From: Trochalopteron elliotii
Lineage: Eukaryota > Chordata > Aves > Passeriformes > Leiothrichidae
NCBI GenBank assembly: GCA_024734555.1
Contig: JANPWX010020150.1
Location: forward strand, 2,128,258-2,192,257
Length of the DNA: 64,000 nucleotides
Direction: 5' to 3'
In this document: positions 35,370-46,788 of the stretch, in pieces
How the letters are laid out: each line of letters opens with the position of its first letter
How positions within the stretch are numbered: position 1 is the stretch's first letter
Program-made: the position numbers and the translations under genes
Notes under the pieces: model-generated
What the model saw: the letters and a program-made list of their open reading frames with translations, nothing else
The model's database searches: none
What the model was told of the DNA's origin: nothing

Positions 35370-38300
35370 TTCTCTTTTTTTTCATATATCATTGATTTAG
35401 GAAAATGTACTGGCTACACTAGGTTGTATTATTCATCCCTCATGTAATGAGGATTAAATGTGAGGACTCTAGCAACTTCTTTCATATCAAAGGAACCCAC
35501 TTATGGTGATAGGTCTCTTATAAATCATTTTTGGTACCGCCTTCAGGACTGATTCCTGGAGAAATACCCATTCAGTTCTCTCAAAATTCAGATTGTATTG
35601 GTAGTGTGAGCTCCTAGAGTACATGCTTAAAATTATCCTGGTCAACCACATTAGGATTCTCCCTTGAGTTATACTCCCATCCCTGTTTCTGGTCCCTCTC
35701 TACTCAACTCACCACAAAGTCTGCATTAACCTCTACTCTGATTTTTAACCTCCCCCACTTAAAGGTATTTCATCATCTAAATTACCTAATAAGCAAAGCA
35801 AAATTATTGTAATGAAATTAAAACAATAGACAGACCCCACTATGCTCTAGATTCTCTCTTTCTGTTCAGGATTCCTGCTAATGAGAAAAACTGGTGGTTT
35901 TGTATTTCTGTGACAAGACAATTTGTGGCTCAGTGTTTCCTGCACTGCCTGAACACATTTGTCATAGTCCAGAGTCCACTACACTTAGACGGGAATGTCA
36001 GGGAAAAAGCAAGTGAATTATAGTTTGACTTAGGTTAAGGTTAGACCTCTAAGTTGGCAGAGAGATAAGTCCTGGGTAAACTAGACAGCTGTGGTTAAAA
36101 TGGACAACTGAAGTGCCAAGGGACCTTAAAAAAAAAATCTGTACACCTCCTAGAGTTAACCTTTACAAGGCAGTAGAAGCACTCAGGAAAATGTGAGGGG
36201 TGGATGAGGAATAGGAAAGGTGAATGACAGAGCAGGACTAGACTGCTAAATCCACATCCTCAGATAACACAGAGAAATGGAGTCTGTGCTGACTGAAGTG
36301 GGTTGCACCTCAGAACTGAAAAGCAGATGCAATTCATCTTGAATTAAGCAATAAAATCAGGAACTAAATGAAGGGAGAAAGAAAGCCAAATTTTGCTTTC
36401 AGACCCAGTTTCCATTACAAAGCTTGGGAAGAGTACCTAGGACATGAAATGAGGAGAGAGGCACAAAAAGTCTGGCATTCCATCAGCAATTGCTTTTTGC
36501 TAGAGAAAAATCTGAAAACAAATATGATAAGGAGCTGACAGACCTTTAGAGCCCAGATTCTTGGGTCAAAACATTTTAGAGGAATTTAAGGAATTGTAAT
36601 TACAACAACATGAGGTATTTACATATGAATATGCTGATTCAAGCAACAGCAGGGAGAAAGGCTAACAAATAATACCTGTGGTACAGAGCTGTGAATATGA
36701 ATAAGTAAGTGAATAAGAAATGGTGAGCTGTTATTGATCATCAAATCCTTCCTGGAAGGTCAGCAAATCACTCACTCGTAAAGAGATTTATTCCACAAAT
36801 ATATTAATCTTTAAGAAGTAAACATCTATCTACAAAGAACAGTTCTGTATATGAGTTAGGTATCCAAGCTATTACTATCATCAATGGAGATCAAGTCAAT
36901 GCATAAAATGAAATATGGATACACAGCTGGTCAAATTTAGGTTAAGCCTGCTTTGATTTTCTGCCCAGAATGCAATATTTAGCCATATATTTCTGATAAC
37001 ACCCTTAAGAGAAATTCTTAGGAGATTTCTTAAGAGAAAAGGTACCCATCTTGGTTCAAATCTAAAAATGAGTTAGCTAGCGGGTAATTGAGCTAATTAT
37101 ACTTACTGTTATCCTATCCCTATATAAGAAAATACACTGCAAGTTCACTGCAACTACTGAAAAAAGAGTCAAGTCAGCTCCATTCTGAGGTCTGATGGTT
37201 TAGCAATGAGAGACAAGTTTAATTCTCCCTGGCAAACTGCAAGAGAAGCTCTTTGTTGTAGGAAATGGGACAAAAATGAACAGAATTTGGGGTTTGACCG
37301 GTTAGAAAGCTTAACTGCAAATTTACCGAGTCTGAGTTAGCTTTCCTTTCACTCCACATCTTATGAGTTGTTTTCTTTGCTTTTTTTTTCTTCCCCCAGC
37401 TACTAGAATGCATCACTGGTGTATTCTTCAGCCAACGTCTGACAACAAACCACACACTATAGCAGCAATTTTAGGAAAATACTTAAACATTTCCCTCTGT
37501 AGCTGGAGGAAATGGGTGCTTTCACTACATTCCTAACAGTGAGAGTTTTAGCACAGCCTCAGAGCAGCACTCCAGGATGTTTTCTTTAGAGAAAACAAAA
37601 TACAAAATAAAATATAGCTGTTATAAACTGTTAATTATAGTTTATAATAGTAATAATCCCAAAGAACTTGATCATTACTGTAGTTAATGATCAGTTTGTT
37701 AGGGTTTAACTGCCATTACTTCCATCTAGGGATACCTAATTAGCAAACCAGTCATTCAATACTAGTAATGACTAATTATTCCAGGATTAAAAGCTTAAAT
37801 ATAAATAAAAGTGAGATTGAGACTCTTAAAATTAATGCGTTAATGTACCCCTTCCTCAGCATGAGTTACAGGCTACATCCTTTCCTTATGACTAGCCGAC
37901 TTTCTATAGGGTTTTAATTCCCTCTAAATGAGTTTCTTTTTTAATAATCTCTCCAGATGCCTAATTCACATACATATTGGCCATCGCTTCAGACGCCCAA
38001 ATTTTTCCATTTAATACAGTGCCTACAATATTGCTAAATTTGTTAACTTCTTTTCAGTGTTCAGGATGCTTTGTGGGGAGGCTTTTGATCTTCTTGGGTT
38101 TCATATTCCTGGCCACACCAAGTCAAGCTGCCTTCAATTAGCATGAATAATATTATTTCCTATGTAAGATATCAAATGTACTTACACAAGTGTATCAGGA
38201 TGACCAGGGAAAGCCAATACAGGGCAAATATAGCATGGATAAACTTGAGCCTTTTAGTTAGTTCAGAACCATGTGCTGTGTGTGTGGCAGCAGAATGACA

Positions 38301-40333
38301 ATGGTAGAAAAGACAAAGGCAGGATAGGCACAGTTTGTCTTAACAGAGAGAACTCAGATGCATAGATATAGTTTAGCTAGGATAAATATCCACAAATATA
38401 TGGATTTTTCCAGAGCTCAAAAGCTGTGTCTGCAGGCCACTGAAGTTTTACAGATAGAGGTGAATGTAATTTAAGTAGGGCAAAATATATTCACCAGTTT
38501 GCACATCAGTTTACTTTTAACTCGTGTCTATTTAACAGAACCTATCTGCTTTACAAATGAACCATAAATAAACTACACAGTGTTTCCACAAGGGACCTCT
38601 CAGCCAGAGGAAAAGCAAAGTTAAATTTGACAAACCAGGAAATGGCATAATTTGTCCTGAATCTAACTACAAAGATAATGGTAAACTACATAACTCTGCT
38701 ATTTAAACATGATGACTGAATAATCCTGAGATTAATTCATACTTCAGGAATGGTTACAAGTGCCAAGGCACTGCAGGAAGACAGTTGATATATCAAGAGA
38801 AAACTATTGTGCAGGATTTGTGCAATCCTTCCTTCTTTCCCTGAATTATTCTAAAGTATTTCAGTGGGAATCTCTTGGGAATATTTTGTGTCAAATAATA
38901 TAGTTTCCCCTCACTCTTTTTTCAATATAGTGTTTGTTCAATAAACCCCAGGACATACTCTGTTTATAGAAATTATAATTGCTCTTTTGAAGTCAATGAA
39001 TCCATAACTTCTTAATCTAGTTTTTAACCTAAACCCTGTGAGAAATCCTTTTGAAAAGACACATAGTTTTTTCCCATGTTTCTGTTCTTGGGACTTTTTG
39101 TAGCAGAAGTATAACTCACCATGTTTAATGATGCAGATGAATTAAACCCAAGATCTGTTTTTCTTTATGAATCTTGAGGTAATGTTTCCAGCAGCAGAAG
39201 GTCATTTTTCAGCTGGTCAGTAAGAACATACACACACACAAAGTTTGTCCTCTTTCAGAGAGATTCTGGTTATTAAGCCTCCCTTGTCTGGGTTTCATCT
39301 GAACAAATGTAGACACAAAACTCATATGAACTATAGTGCCAAAATACCCATTTTTTTTCCATATTGACTAGAATAAATAATGCAAATGCACCCATATCCA
39401 TAATACAATCTGTATTTCCAAAAGAAATTCTATTGATCAGACATGATGAAGTAAATTTGATCTGTTTTCTTTCTGTTTTAAATTTTACTCGCTTAAAGTT
39501 AATCCTGAGATATTATTGGGGAAATGGCAAAGAAGGCATGAATACCAGATAAAAGCTATCTTTTATTCTTTTGGCCCTGAAATGTAGTTTTTTGTTCCTT
39601 GCTGGCTTATGGAAGCTCCAGACTGCTCCAGGCATTGAAAAAGTGTCGGAAAGAGGTTTTAGTGGAATGACTCTATGTTTACATCACAATCAACTGGCAG
39701 GTACAACCAGCACATGTGGTACTGACACTCGGTGAAAAACAGACAGTCACAAAGTCATGCTTGCCTCTGATGAGTCTGCTGACTCTTATGTGTGAAAATA
39801 ACTAAAAAATCCCTAATTTTTCAACATTTGCAGTTATAATTGTAAGGAGGCTGTGTGCATGTGAACATTTTAAAAACTTTCATGAGAAGAAGACTGACGT
39901 AGTGCCATCCTCCCATCTTCGACATGTACAGCATTAGCTAGGGGTTCAGAGAAGCAAAAAGGTCCTTTCTTACTCTAATGGTGGATTTGTAGATTTCCAT
40001 TCATCAGTGCTCAAAATGGAGTTTTCTTTTGGTTGTAGTAAGGAGTCAGGTTTCTAATGGCTTGCACAGCATTTGTTTCTTTTTGAGAGGTGTGTGGTAT
40101 CACAGCAGTTCAGCACCATTAGCATTCACTGCTACAGGGAAGAGAGAACTCTTCTACATTCATTGATCTCTGTCTGATATGCTTAATGAAAAAATACATC
40201 GAATATGATAACACTGCCTTAAGGAACAGAGGTAATTATTCAATTTCTGTGTGTTGAGAATAACTTGCTTTCTTCTTTGGTACACATCAGAAAAGGAGAA
40301 TGCTATAAGCACATTTAGTCTTTCTTTTTCAAC
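35370..40333. other. Unique non-coding sequence, AT-rich
   Basis: About 5 kb with no recognised gene, no open frame above 80 codons and almost no simple repeats. It is the cleanest unique stretch of the window. A homeodomain-core-rich segment lies at 37,615-37,860. Confidence 0.5.
37615..37860. promoter_or_regulatory. TAAT-dense segment with two small hairpins, possible conserved non-coding element
   Basis: It has many TAAT/ATTA homeodomain cores and two neighbouring inverted repeats: TTATAAACT...AGTTTATAA (about 37,621-37,647) and TGATCATTA...TAATGATCA (about 37,670-37,693). The segment is AT-rich anyway, so core density is weak evidence. Regulatory function is speculative. Confidence 0.2.
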
Positions 40334-40334
40334 A

Positions 40335-40366
40335 CCCCCCCCCCCGGCCCCCCCTCCCCCCTCCCC
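40335..40366. repeat. C-rich tract, G-quadruplex potential on the minus strand
   Basis: Runs of 11, 7, 6 and 4 C separated by GG or single T. The minus strand thus has at least four adjacent G runs, enough for a G-quadruplex. Confidence 0.85.
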
Positions 40367-40721
40367 TTCTCTATTCTCTCCCCTTCAAATAAAATATCTT
40401 AACCACCTTCTGGTCTGCAACCAGGTGTTATTGAGCTGTGATGTATGAAACAAGGGAAATGTGAGCAGTAACTAATTGGTGAAGGATTCTGGGCTGCTAT
40501 AGCTGCTCTGCACAATGAGGTTGGGGTGCTGTCCATCATGCTGTAAGGGAGCAGCAGGCTTTAACCCTTTCCTCCCTATGCACACAGATTCCACCACACT
40601 TCTTTAAGTCATTAATTATTCTCTCCAGGGGTTTTGTGCACTCTGCAAGTGTTCAAAGCTCTGTTAACACACCTGCTTTCGAGCACAATCCTCAAAACAC
40701 TCTCTATGATGGGGAAATCTC
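40367..40721. other. Unique non-coding sequence
   Basis: Short unique stretch between the C-rich tract and the CR1 fragment. Nothing is recognised. Confidence 0.5.
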
Positions 40722-41240
40722 TCTGCCAGCCTGACCAGCCCATCAAGGGACGTGATTCTCCCTCTCTGCTCTGCCATTTTTGAGACTCCTCTCAGCAGTT
40801 CTAGGAAGGATATGGAGCTGCTGGAGTGGTCCAGAGGAGGCCACAAAGTTGCTCAGAGGACTGGAGTCCTTCTGCTCTGGAGCCAGGCTGGGAGAGCTGA
40901 GGGTGTTCACCTGGAGAGGGCTCCAAGAAGACCTCAGAGCCCCTGCCAATGCCTAAAGGGGCTTCAGGAGGGCTGGAGAGGGACCTTGGACAAGAACATG
41001 GAGGGACAAGACAAGGGGGAAGGGCTGCAAACCAACAGACCATGGCATTACATTAGATACTGGGAAGGAATTGTTTTCTGTGAAGGTGGTGAGGCCCTGA
41101 CATGAGTTGCCCAGGGAAGTTGTGGATACCCCATCCAGGATGATGGGGTTGGATGCAGCTTTGAGAGACCTGATCTAGGGGAAGTTGATCCAACCCATGA
41201 ACTCAATTATCTCTAAATTCCTTCCAACACCATTGGAATC
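40722..41240 (+). mobile_element. CR1 LINE 3' fragment, plus strand, strongly diverged
   Basis: Sense order: GTGATTCTCCCTCTCTGCTC, AAGGATATGGAGCTGCTGGA, GGTCCAGAGGAGGCCAC, GGACAAGAACATGGAGGGAC, TTGCCCAGGGAAGTTGTGG, then AATTCCTTCCAACACCATTG. The many small differences from other copies suggest an old insertion. Frames up to 117 codons here are element shadows. Confidence 0.9.
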
Positions 41241-42783
41241 CAATGCCATTGTAATATTTGTGGTTGGTAAAACTGCTGTGGATGGAGAAGCACAAAACTC
41301 AAAGAAACACAACACAAAATGTAAATGGCTAGAACCACAGTAAAAAACTGAGTTTCTCTTGTCCTCCCCAAATATGTTTTTTTCTCCATTCTCTATTTAT
41401 ATGATAAACTTTGGATTTTGACATATACTACAGCCACACAGGACAGAAAAGCAGCTCAGCTGAAATGAAAACAGGGAAGCAATTTTCCAGATCTTGTCAT
41501 AAAAGACCTTCTAACTTCATGTAGTGCTGAGCTGAGATTTCCTTTACAAGACTGAAATATCTTTAAAGGAGATCATCTTTAGCAACAACTTTAGAGCAGG
41601 TTTCTCTCCCTGCATATATGCTTGGGAACATGAATTCATTATCAGAACATGAGACTGATGTTGGTTGAGAGGTGAAGAAGTCATGGGTGGGTGTTTCCTT
41701 CAGAATGTCAGCTACAGACATGACCTCAATGAGTCTAACTTATTTTTTTCTCAAGTATCCTGTACTACCCAGAACATAAATAACAGAGATTAAAGGATAA
41801 GTATATGTGATGTATATTCCGGTTTGTCTATCCTTAGAAACATAGTTTTGTATTCAGTACTTGTATTAAGTTACAAACAGGCACATTCAGCAAAGCTTCA
41901 GACTAATTTCACTTTGTGCAAAGGCCACAAACTTGCCTTGTGTATAATGGACTAAAACAGGAACCTACAATCATCACCTCAGCTTTAAGGACCCATAATC
42001 TTCCAAGACTGAGGTTGAAACCATCAGGCTTCATCTCTGAAAGAACAGGGATCAGTGGAATGCATGAACCCTGGGTATCTGATAAAGAAAAATTGCACCA
42101 CTAAAATGGGCCAGGTCTCCAGTTAGAAGTCTGTAAGCCCTGCTGGTAACACATCTGAGAATGATAAAGTGAATGAGGAAGTCAGGTTGGTCATGAGATG
42201 AAGAAGAAAGGGGAATTAGTGAGACAGACAGAAGGTAAGACTAAAAAACTGACCTAAACAATGAAAGAAGAGCTAATGCAAAGGGACAAAATGCAAAACA
42301 GACAAGTCATCATCACTGAACAATAAAACCAGAAATATAAGAAAGAAGTCTTGAAGTTTCAAACTCTAATAAACAGCTTCTTTCTGTGGGTGGAATTTGA
42401 CCTCCATTCTCCTCTTTAGCATTCTGAATTTGAAGTACAAATCAAATCTCTCCTGTACAGATGTGTCTCTGATTTCAGAGAGGTGCAGACACAGAGGGAA
42501 GAGTTGCCAGATCTGAGAAAGATGGTTTTATATATAGAAACTCCTCCTCCAGGAGATGAAAATTTGGAAAATTTGACCAGGCAAGACAAAATCAAAAAAG
42601 AGGCCCAAAGAGTTTTAGGGACATTATTCAGCAATTCATCCACCCACCTGCCAAGCAGACACAAAATTCCATGTTCTATTCACCACTCATGCTGTTCTAG
42701 TCTCAGAGCAGTGTAAGTTATGTGAACCCGAGTATTTGTACCAGAACCAGGTAATTTTCACTCAAAATCCTAACTGGTTTTCA
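41241..42783. other. Unique non-coding sequence
   Basis: No gene or repeat recognised. Overlapping frames at 42,416-42,716 on opposite strands have no support. Confidence 0.5.
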
Positions 42784-42908
42784 TGACCAGGCTGAGTGGG
42801 GACTCTGATCAATCTGGTCTAGCAGGAGGTGTCCTTGCCTATGGCAAGGGGTTGAAACTAAATGATTTGTAACGTCCCTCCCAATCCAAACTATTCTATG
42901 GTTCTGTG
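42784..42908 (+). mobile_element. CR1 LINE 3'-terminal fragment, plus strand (first of two in tandem)
   Basis: AATCTGGTCTAGCAGGAGGT, GTCCTTGCCTATGGCAAGGG, CCTCCCAATCCAAACTATTC, then a TATGGTTCTGTG tail typical of CR1. Confidence 0.9.
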
Positions 42909-42934
42909 CTTCATGATTTCAAGTACACATGAGA

Positions 42935-43258
42935 GGTGGGCCTGTTTATCATGGAGAAGAGATGACTGAGAGGGGATCTCATCAATGTTTACAATTATCT
43001 GCAGAGAGGGCTCAGAGCAGGGCCCAGGCTCAGCTCCAGGGGCCCAGTGATGACACCAGAGGAATGGGCAGGGACTGAGCCCTGAACAGATTGTCCAGAG
43101 AGGATGTGGAGCGTCCTTCACTGGAGATATTCCAGACCCCTCTGGACATAATCCTGTGCCCTGTGCTCTGGGATGGCCCTGCTTGAACAGGGAGGTGGGA
43201 CCAGGTGACCCCACTGTGGTGCTTTCCAATCTTAACCACCCTGGGTGACTCTGTGTGT
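42935..43258 (+). mobile_element. CR1 LINE 3' fragment, plus strand (second of two in tandem)
   Basis: It starts in the end of ORF2 (CATGGAGAAGAGATGACTGA, GGGGATCTCATCAATGTTTA). It continues through the 3' UTR to TTTCCAATCTTAACCACCCT and a GTGACTCTGTG tail. Because it restarts upstream of where the first fragment lies in the element, these are two insertions and not one split copy. Confidence 0.9.
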
Positions 43259-44069
43259 GATTTGCTAAGGCACAGTCTCAAACACCACACATCAAGCTGG
43301 GCCATTCGTCCTGACAACAAACAAGAGCAGCAGCACACTCTGAAGATGTGATAAATATTTTTTAGTGTCCCATTACTGCGTAGCCATCTGCTATTTATTG
43401 CAATTTTTCAGACCATAATGCATCTATCTGATATTTATATAGATGCTGCTTTTGTTACCAGAAGAAGTGTATTGTAACTTAATGTGGCATTAGCTTAATG
43501 TTCCATTAAAACAGAGTGCTGGCAAGTGTATGCATGTGCATATGTATATCTAAATTACTATTTTCCTACTCATGTTGAGGCAGTGCTGAGAAGTCATACA
43601 GATACTGAACTTCTGCTAGGCAATATTTTCAATACTGAAAGAAAATAATTTGTTTGTGCAAAGCCACCCATTTCCCTAATTACAGCCACTCCTACTGTAG
43701 GAGGAAATTGATAATTGAGTACAGCAGGAAATAAAGAGACAAGAGTTTTATTGTCTGTTCAAGTTTTACTAATATTAACTCATTCCTATCCTTGGACATA
43801 AAAAAAAAAAAAAAAAAAAAAAGGTCTCTGATCTTATTATGGCTTGGTTTCCCCAAGTGTGAAATTATACCAGGCAGAAACTGTGAGGCTGTATATATTA
43901 AATATCAATATAAATGATTCTTACGAGATCCCAGGTTATCAACAGAGACAAAAGACAGAATTTCCACAAAAATGCCTTCACTCTCTGTGAGGCATTTAAA
44001 CCAGCCAGGATTGTAAAGGAGATGTTTGCCTGTTTTAACCACATTTGAATGTCATAACAATACAGTTAT
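43259..44069. other. Unique non-coding sequence with a 23-base A run
   Basis: A pure A run lies at 43,800-43,822. No retropseudogene is recognisable upstream of it. Otherwise nothing is recognised. Confidence 0.5.
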
Positions 44070-44214
44070 TGATTATAAATAATATATATATAATATAATA
44101 TATATATAATAAAATATAATAATATATATAAAAAAATAATATATATAATAATATATATATAAAAAATAAAATAATATATATATAAAATAATATATAATAT
44201 ATATATAATAAAAA
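44070..44214. repeat. AT-only repeat block (TA/TAA)n
   Basis: About 145 bases made almost solely of A and T, in TATATA, TAATA and AAAATA units. It is a low-melting, hairpin-prone block. Confidence 0.95.
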
Positions 44215-44650
44215 ACTGACTTTTTTATTGAGCTAACAAATGCATAAAACTAGGATAATACATCCATGAATCATTCCCATAAATGTAGCTCAGTACAGGG
44301 CAAAGCTGTGCTGGTGGTACTGATCCCCCACAGCACTACAGACATCCGCTGTTCTTTCTCTAGGAAGCTTAATTTCTAATTTTTTTTTTTTCTTTCATGT
44401 GTTTCTTGTAGACATTGGATCTTGGCAATCTGAGGCTCATCCTTGTCTTTCTCCATGTGCAGCGTATCATGGGATGGGATCATATCTTTGTATCAGGGGT
44501 CTGGGACCCTTAAGTTGTGGTCGTCTGTCACACAGCATTTATGTGACCAAAACAGTCTTGGTGGCCCATCAAAATCCTACAACACATCAGTGTCAGCTCT
44601 TCGTGGGCATCCCATATGGATTTCAGGGAGGCAATTTTGCACATGGGAGA
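44215..44650. other. Unique non-coding sequence
   Basis: Nothing recognised. The 155-codon plus-strand frame at 44,399-44,866 runs into the CR1 fragment and is not a gene. Confidence 0.5.
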
Positions 44651-44808
44651 CATAAAACATTTGGGTTGGAAAAGACCTTAAAGACCATCTTATTTCATCT
44701 TCCTTGCTATGGACAGCAGCACTTTCCACTAGATCAGGTTACTCAGCCCCCCATCCAACCTGGCCTTGAACACTTCCAGAATGGACCTGAAACCTCATCT
44801 CTATGCAC
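44651..44808 (-). mobile_element. CR1 LINE 3' fragment, minus strand
   Basis: TTTGGGTTGGAAAAGACCTT, AAGACCATC, CACTTTCCACTAGATCAGG, CCCATCCAACCTGGCCTTGA, ACACTTCCAGAATGG, in CR1 antisense order. Confidence 0.92.
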
Positions 44809-45510
44809 AAAGCACTGCTCCAGACCAGGGCTGATGGTGTGTTGCACTGGTGAGCTGCAGCTCTGAACAACTCTGCAACTAAAAATCTCATTACAGGATG
44901 GCAGGACTTTTGTTTTGCTTAGAGACACGTTGCAAGGGCATTATTTTTGAACCCCACAGAGAAGAATGGTGAATTTATTTGCATACATGGCAATGAAAAT
45001 TTAAAAAAAATATTAAAGCATGTTACATTATTTCTAAGCAAAAAGTAGCCCATTTGCAATCTCATTTTTCTGTGCCAACTCTGTAAATATGAGTTTCATA
45101 TATATAAAAAGAAAGTTGATGATTAACCTGGAGATTAATTACTACTACAAGGGTGATATCTCCAAGCAAGGGAAGATCAGATTTCCACAGCGCTCTGCTG
45201 TGCCACACATCATGTTCTTACATTTTGGGCAGCTGAAACACTGAAACTTTTTCCAAGGGGAAATAGGAAAATGAACAGCAGGAAGTCACACAATAGGGCA
45301 GTGCCAGGAATACGGCCTCAGGACCAGAGCTGGTCTCTTAAAGATGTGTGTTTCTTTCTGAGTGCAAAGAACAGAAGGTTCTGATCTCTTACATCCTCAA
45401 ACCAAGCACAGAAGTAGGGTCTGACTGGGGGAAAATTCTCCTGATTCATGTTGTGGGAGCAAACTTTTTGTGCAGGGCTGTCTTGAAAGAAATAGGGAGA
45501 GTTGATGGTG
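44809..45510. other. Unique non-coding sequence
   Basis: Nothing recognised between the CR1 fragment and the G-rich tract. Confidence 0.5.
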
Positions 45511-45568
45511 AGGGGAAGGGAGGGGAGGAGAGGGGAGGGGAGGCGAGGTGAGGCGAGGCGAGGCGAGG
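45511..45568. repeat. G-rich (GGGGA)n and (GGCGA)n tract
   Basis: Plus-strand runs of 3-4 G separated by A or AA change at 45,542 into GGCGA/GGTGA units. There are at least five G runs, so G-quadruplex formation is possible. It lies about 90 bases upstream of the CpG-rich patch. Confidence 0.9.
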
Positions 45569-45654
45569 ACATATCTTTCTCAGGATTAAATATATTTTCT
45601 CGTATTCTTGTTTTTCCTTTCCACTCATACTGATTACTGCACTTTTCATCCAGA

Positions 45655-46060
45655 GGGGACGTGGGGCTGGGTGGAGCGGGGAAGAGAGCAGGGAGTGTAG
45701 AGAATGACAACAATAAAAAGTCTGTGGTCCGTCAGCAGCCTCAGCCCGGGGAGCGCCGGCAGCGGATGCAGCCGGGATTCTGAGATGCAGCCGGGATGCT
45801 GGGATGCTTGTCTTGGGCTACTTCGCAGTGCCACCTGCTGGCTCCGCTATGGCCTGCGCGGAAATTTCCACGCTGGTGCTCGCTGCAAGGCAGGTGGCAG
45901 CTGCTGTGATAACTCTGCTCCCCAGACTGCATTCCAGCAGCCCGCTGGGCTGCAGGGAGGGGTCGGCAGTGCCCGCAGCCGGCCCTCGTCGCTCCGCCCA
46001 CGGGCAGACCCTTCTCGCTCTCACTTTTATTGACGGCCGCTACCACACTCTCTCTATTAC
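45655..46060. promoter_or_regulatory. Small CpG-rich patch, candidate CpG-island regulatory element
   Basis: By my count it holds about 27 CpG in about 400 bp, far more than the surrounding DNA. It includes a 19-bp imperfect tandem repeat (GATGCAGCCGGGAT units at 45,765 and 45,784), a CTCF core match, a GGAAATTTCC kappaB-type palindrome (45,860-45,869), a CAGGTG/CAGCTG E-box pair (45,891-45,904) and a CCGCCC GC box (45,994-45,999). Overlapping GC-driven frames of about 100 codons on both strands show no domain. It may be a promoter of an unannotated transcript, an enhancer or insulator, or an unrecognised GC-rich repeat such as part of an LTR. A possible AATAAA lies at 45,712-45,717. Confidence 0.45.
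45827..45841 (-). promoter_or_regulatory. Putative CTCF binding site
   Basis: The minus strand reads CCAGCAGGTGGCACT. This fits the CTCF core pattern CCA-NNAG-GNGGC-RCT at each strongly constrained position. It sits inside the CpG-rich patch. Confidence 0.5.
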
Positions 46061-46216
46061 GGTTGCCAAATACCAGAGTTTATTAATATTTTCTGCAGCC
46101 TCCCTCAGACATGAGGCTCCCACTCTTTTCCTGTTTGCAGAAAGGCCTTTTCAGCAGCTGAGAAGCCTTTGATTTTGTGCTTATGCAGCAGGGAGCCACT
46201 TTAAATGGGACTTTTA

Positions 46217-46330
46217 TCATAGACTTATAGAAAGGCTTGTATTGGAAGAGAACTTAAATATCATCTAGTTCTGACCCCCCTGCCATAGACAGGGACATCA
46301 CCCACTAGATCATGTTGCTCTGGCCCCACT
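46217..46330 (-). mobile_element. CR1 LINE 3'-terminal fragment, minus strand
   Basis: TCATAGACTTATAGAAAGGC tail, TTGGAAGAGAACTTAAATAT, CCCCCTGCCATAGACAGGGA, CACTAGATCATGTTGCTCTG. Confidence 0.9.
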
Positions 46331-46595
46331 TTGCATCTATTATCCCCTTCCCAGGAGCTCTGTTTGCCTTAGGATTCAGGAAGGATGCTTGGATAAGAAT
46401 AAACGGACTGAAAAAGCAGCTTTAAAGATGTAATTTCTTCAAATATTTTTGAAGAATTGAAACATGTATGAAGTTTGTTTCCATAGTTAAAACCAAATAA
46501 AAAAACCCTCTTTCCCCACTCACCTATACCAAGGGTGCAGCACACAGGTACTTAAGCTACCCCAAACAGATAACACCATGCACTATGAGCACTGT

Positions 46596-46788
46596 GAAGC
46601 TGTGGCTGACCCATCCCTGCAAGTGTCCCAGGCCAGGTTGGATGGAGCTTGGAACAACCTGGTCTAGTGGAAGGTGTCCCTGCCTGTATCAGGGAGTTGG
46701 AACTGGGAGATGTTTAAAGACCCTCCCAACCCAACCCAACCCAACCCAACCCAGTCTGTGATCCTATTATTCCATAATTCTATGATTA
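46596..46788 (+). mobile_element. CR1 LINE 3'-terminal fragment, plus strand, with (CCCAA)n expansion
   Basis: CTGACCCATCCCTGCAAGTG, CCAGGTTGGATGGAGCTTGG, TCTAGTGGAAGGTGTCCCTG, and a tail of CCATAATTCTATGATT. At about 46,727-46,753 the usual single CCAACCCAA has expanded into five to six CCCAA units. Confidence 0.93.

Noticed and set aside
43800..43822. A run as the tail of a processed pseudogene
   Set aside because: No mRNA-like sequence or target duplication is recognisable next to it.
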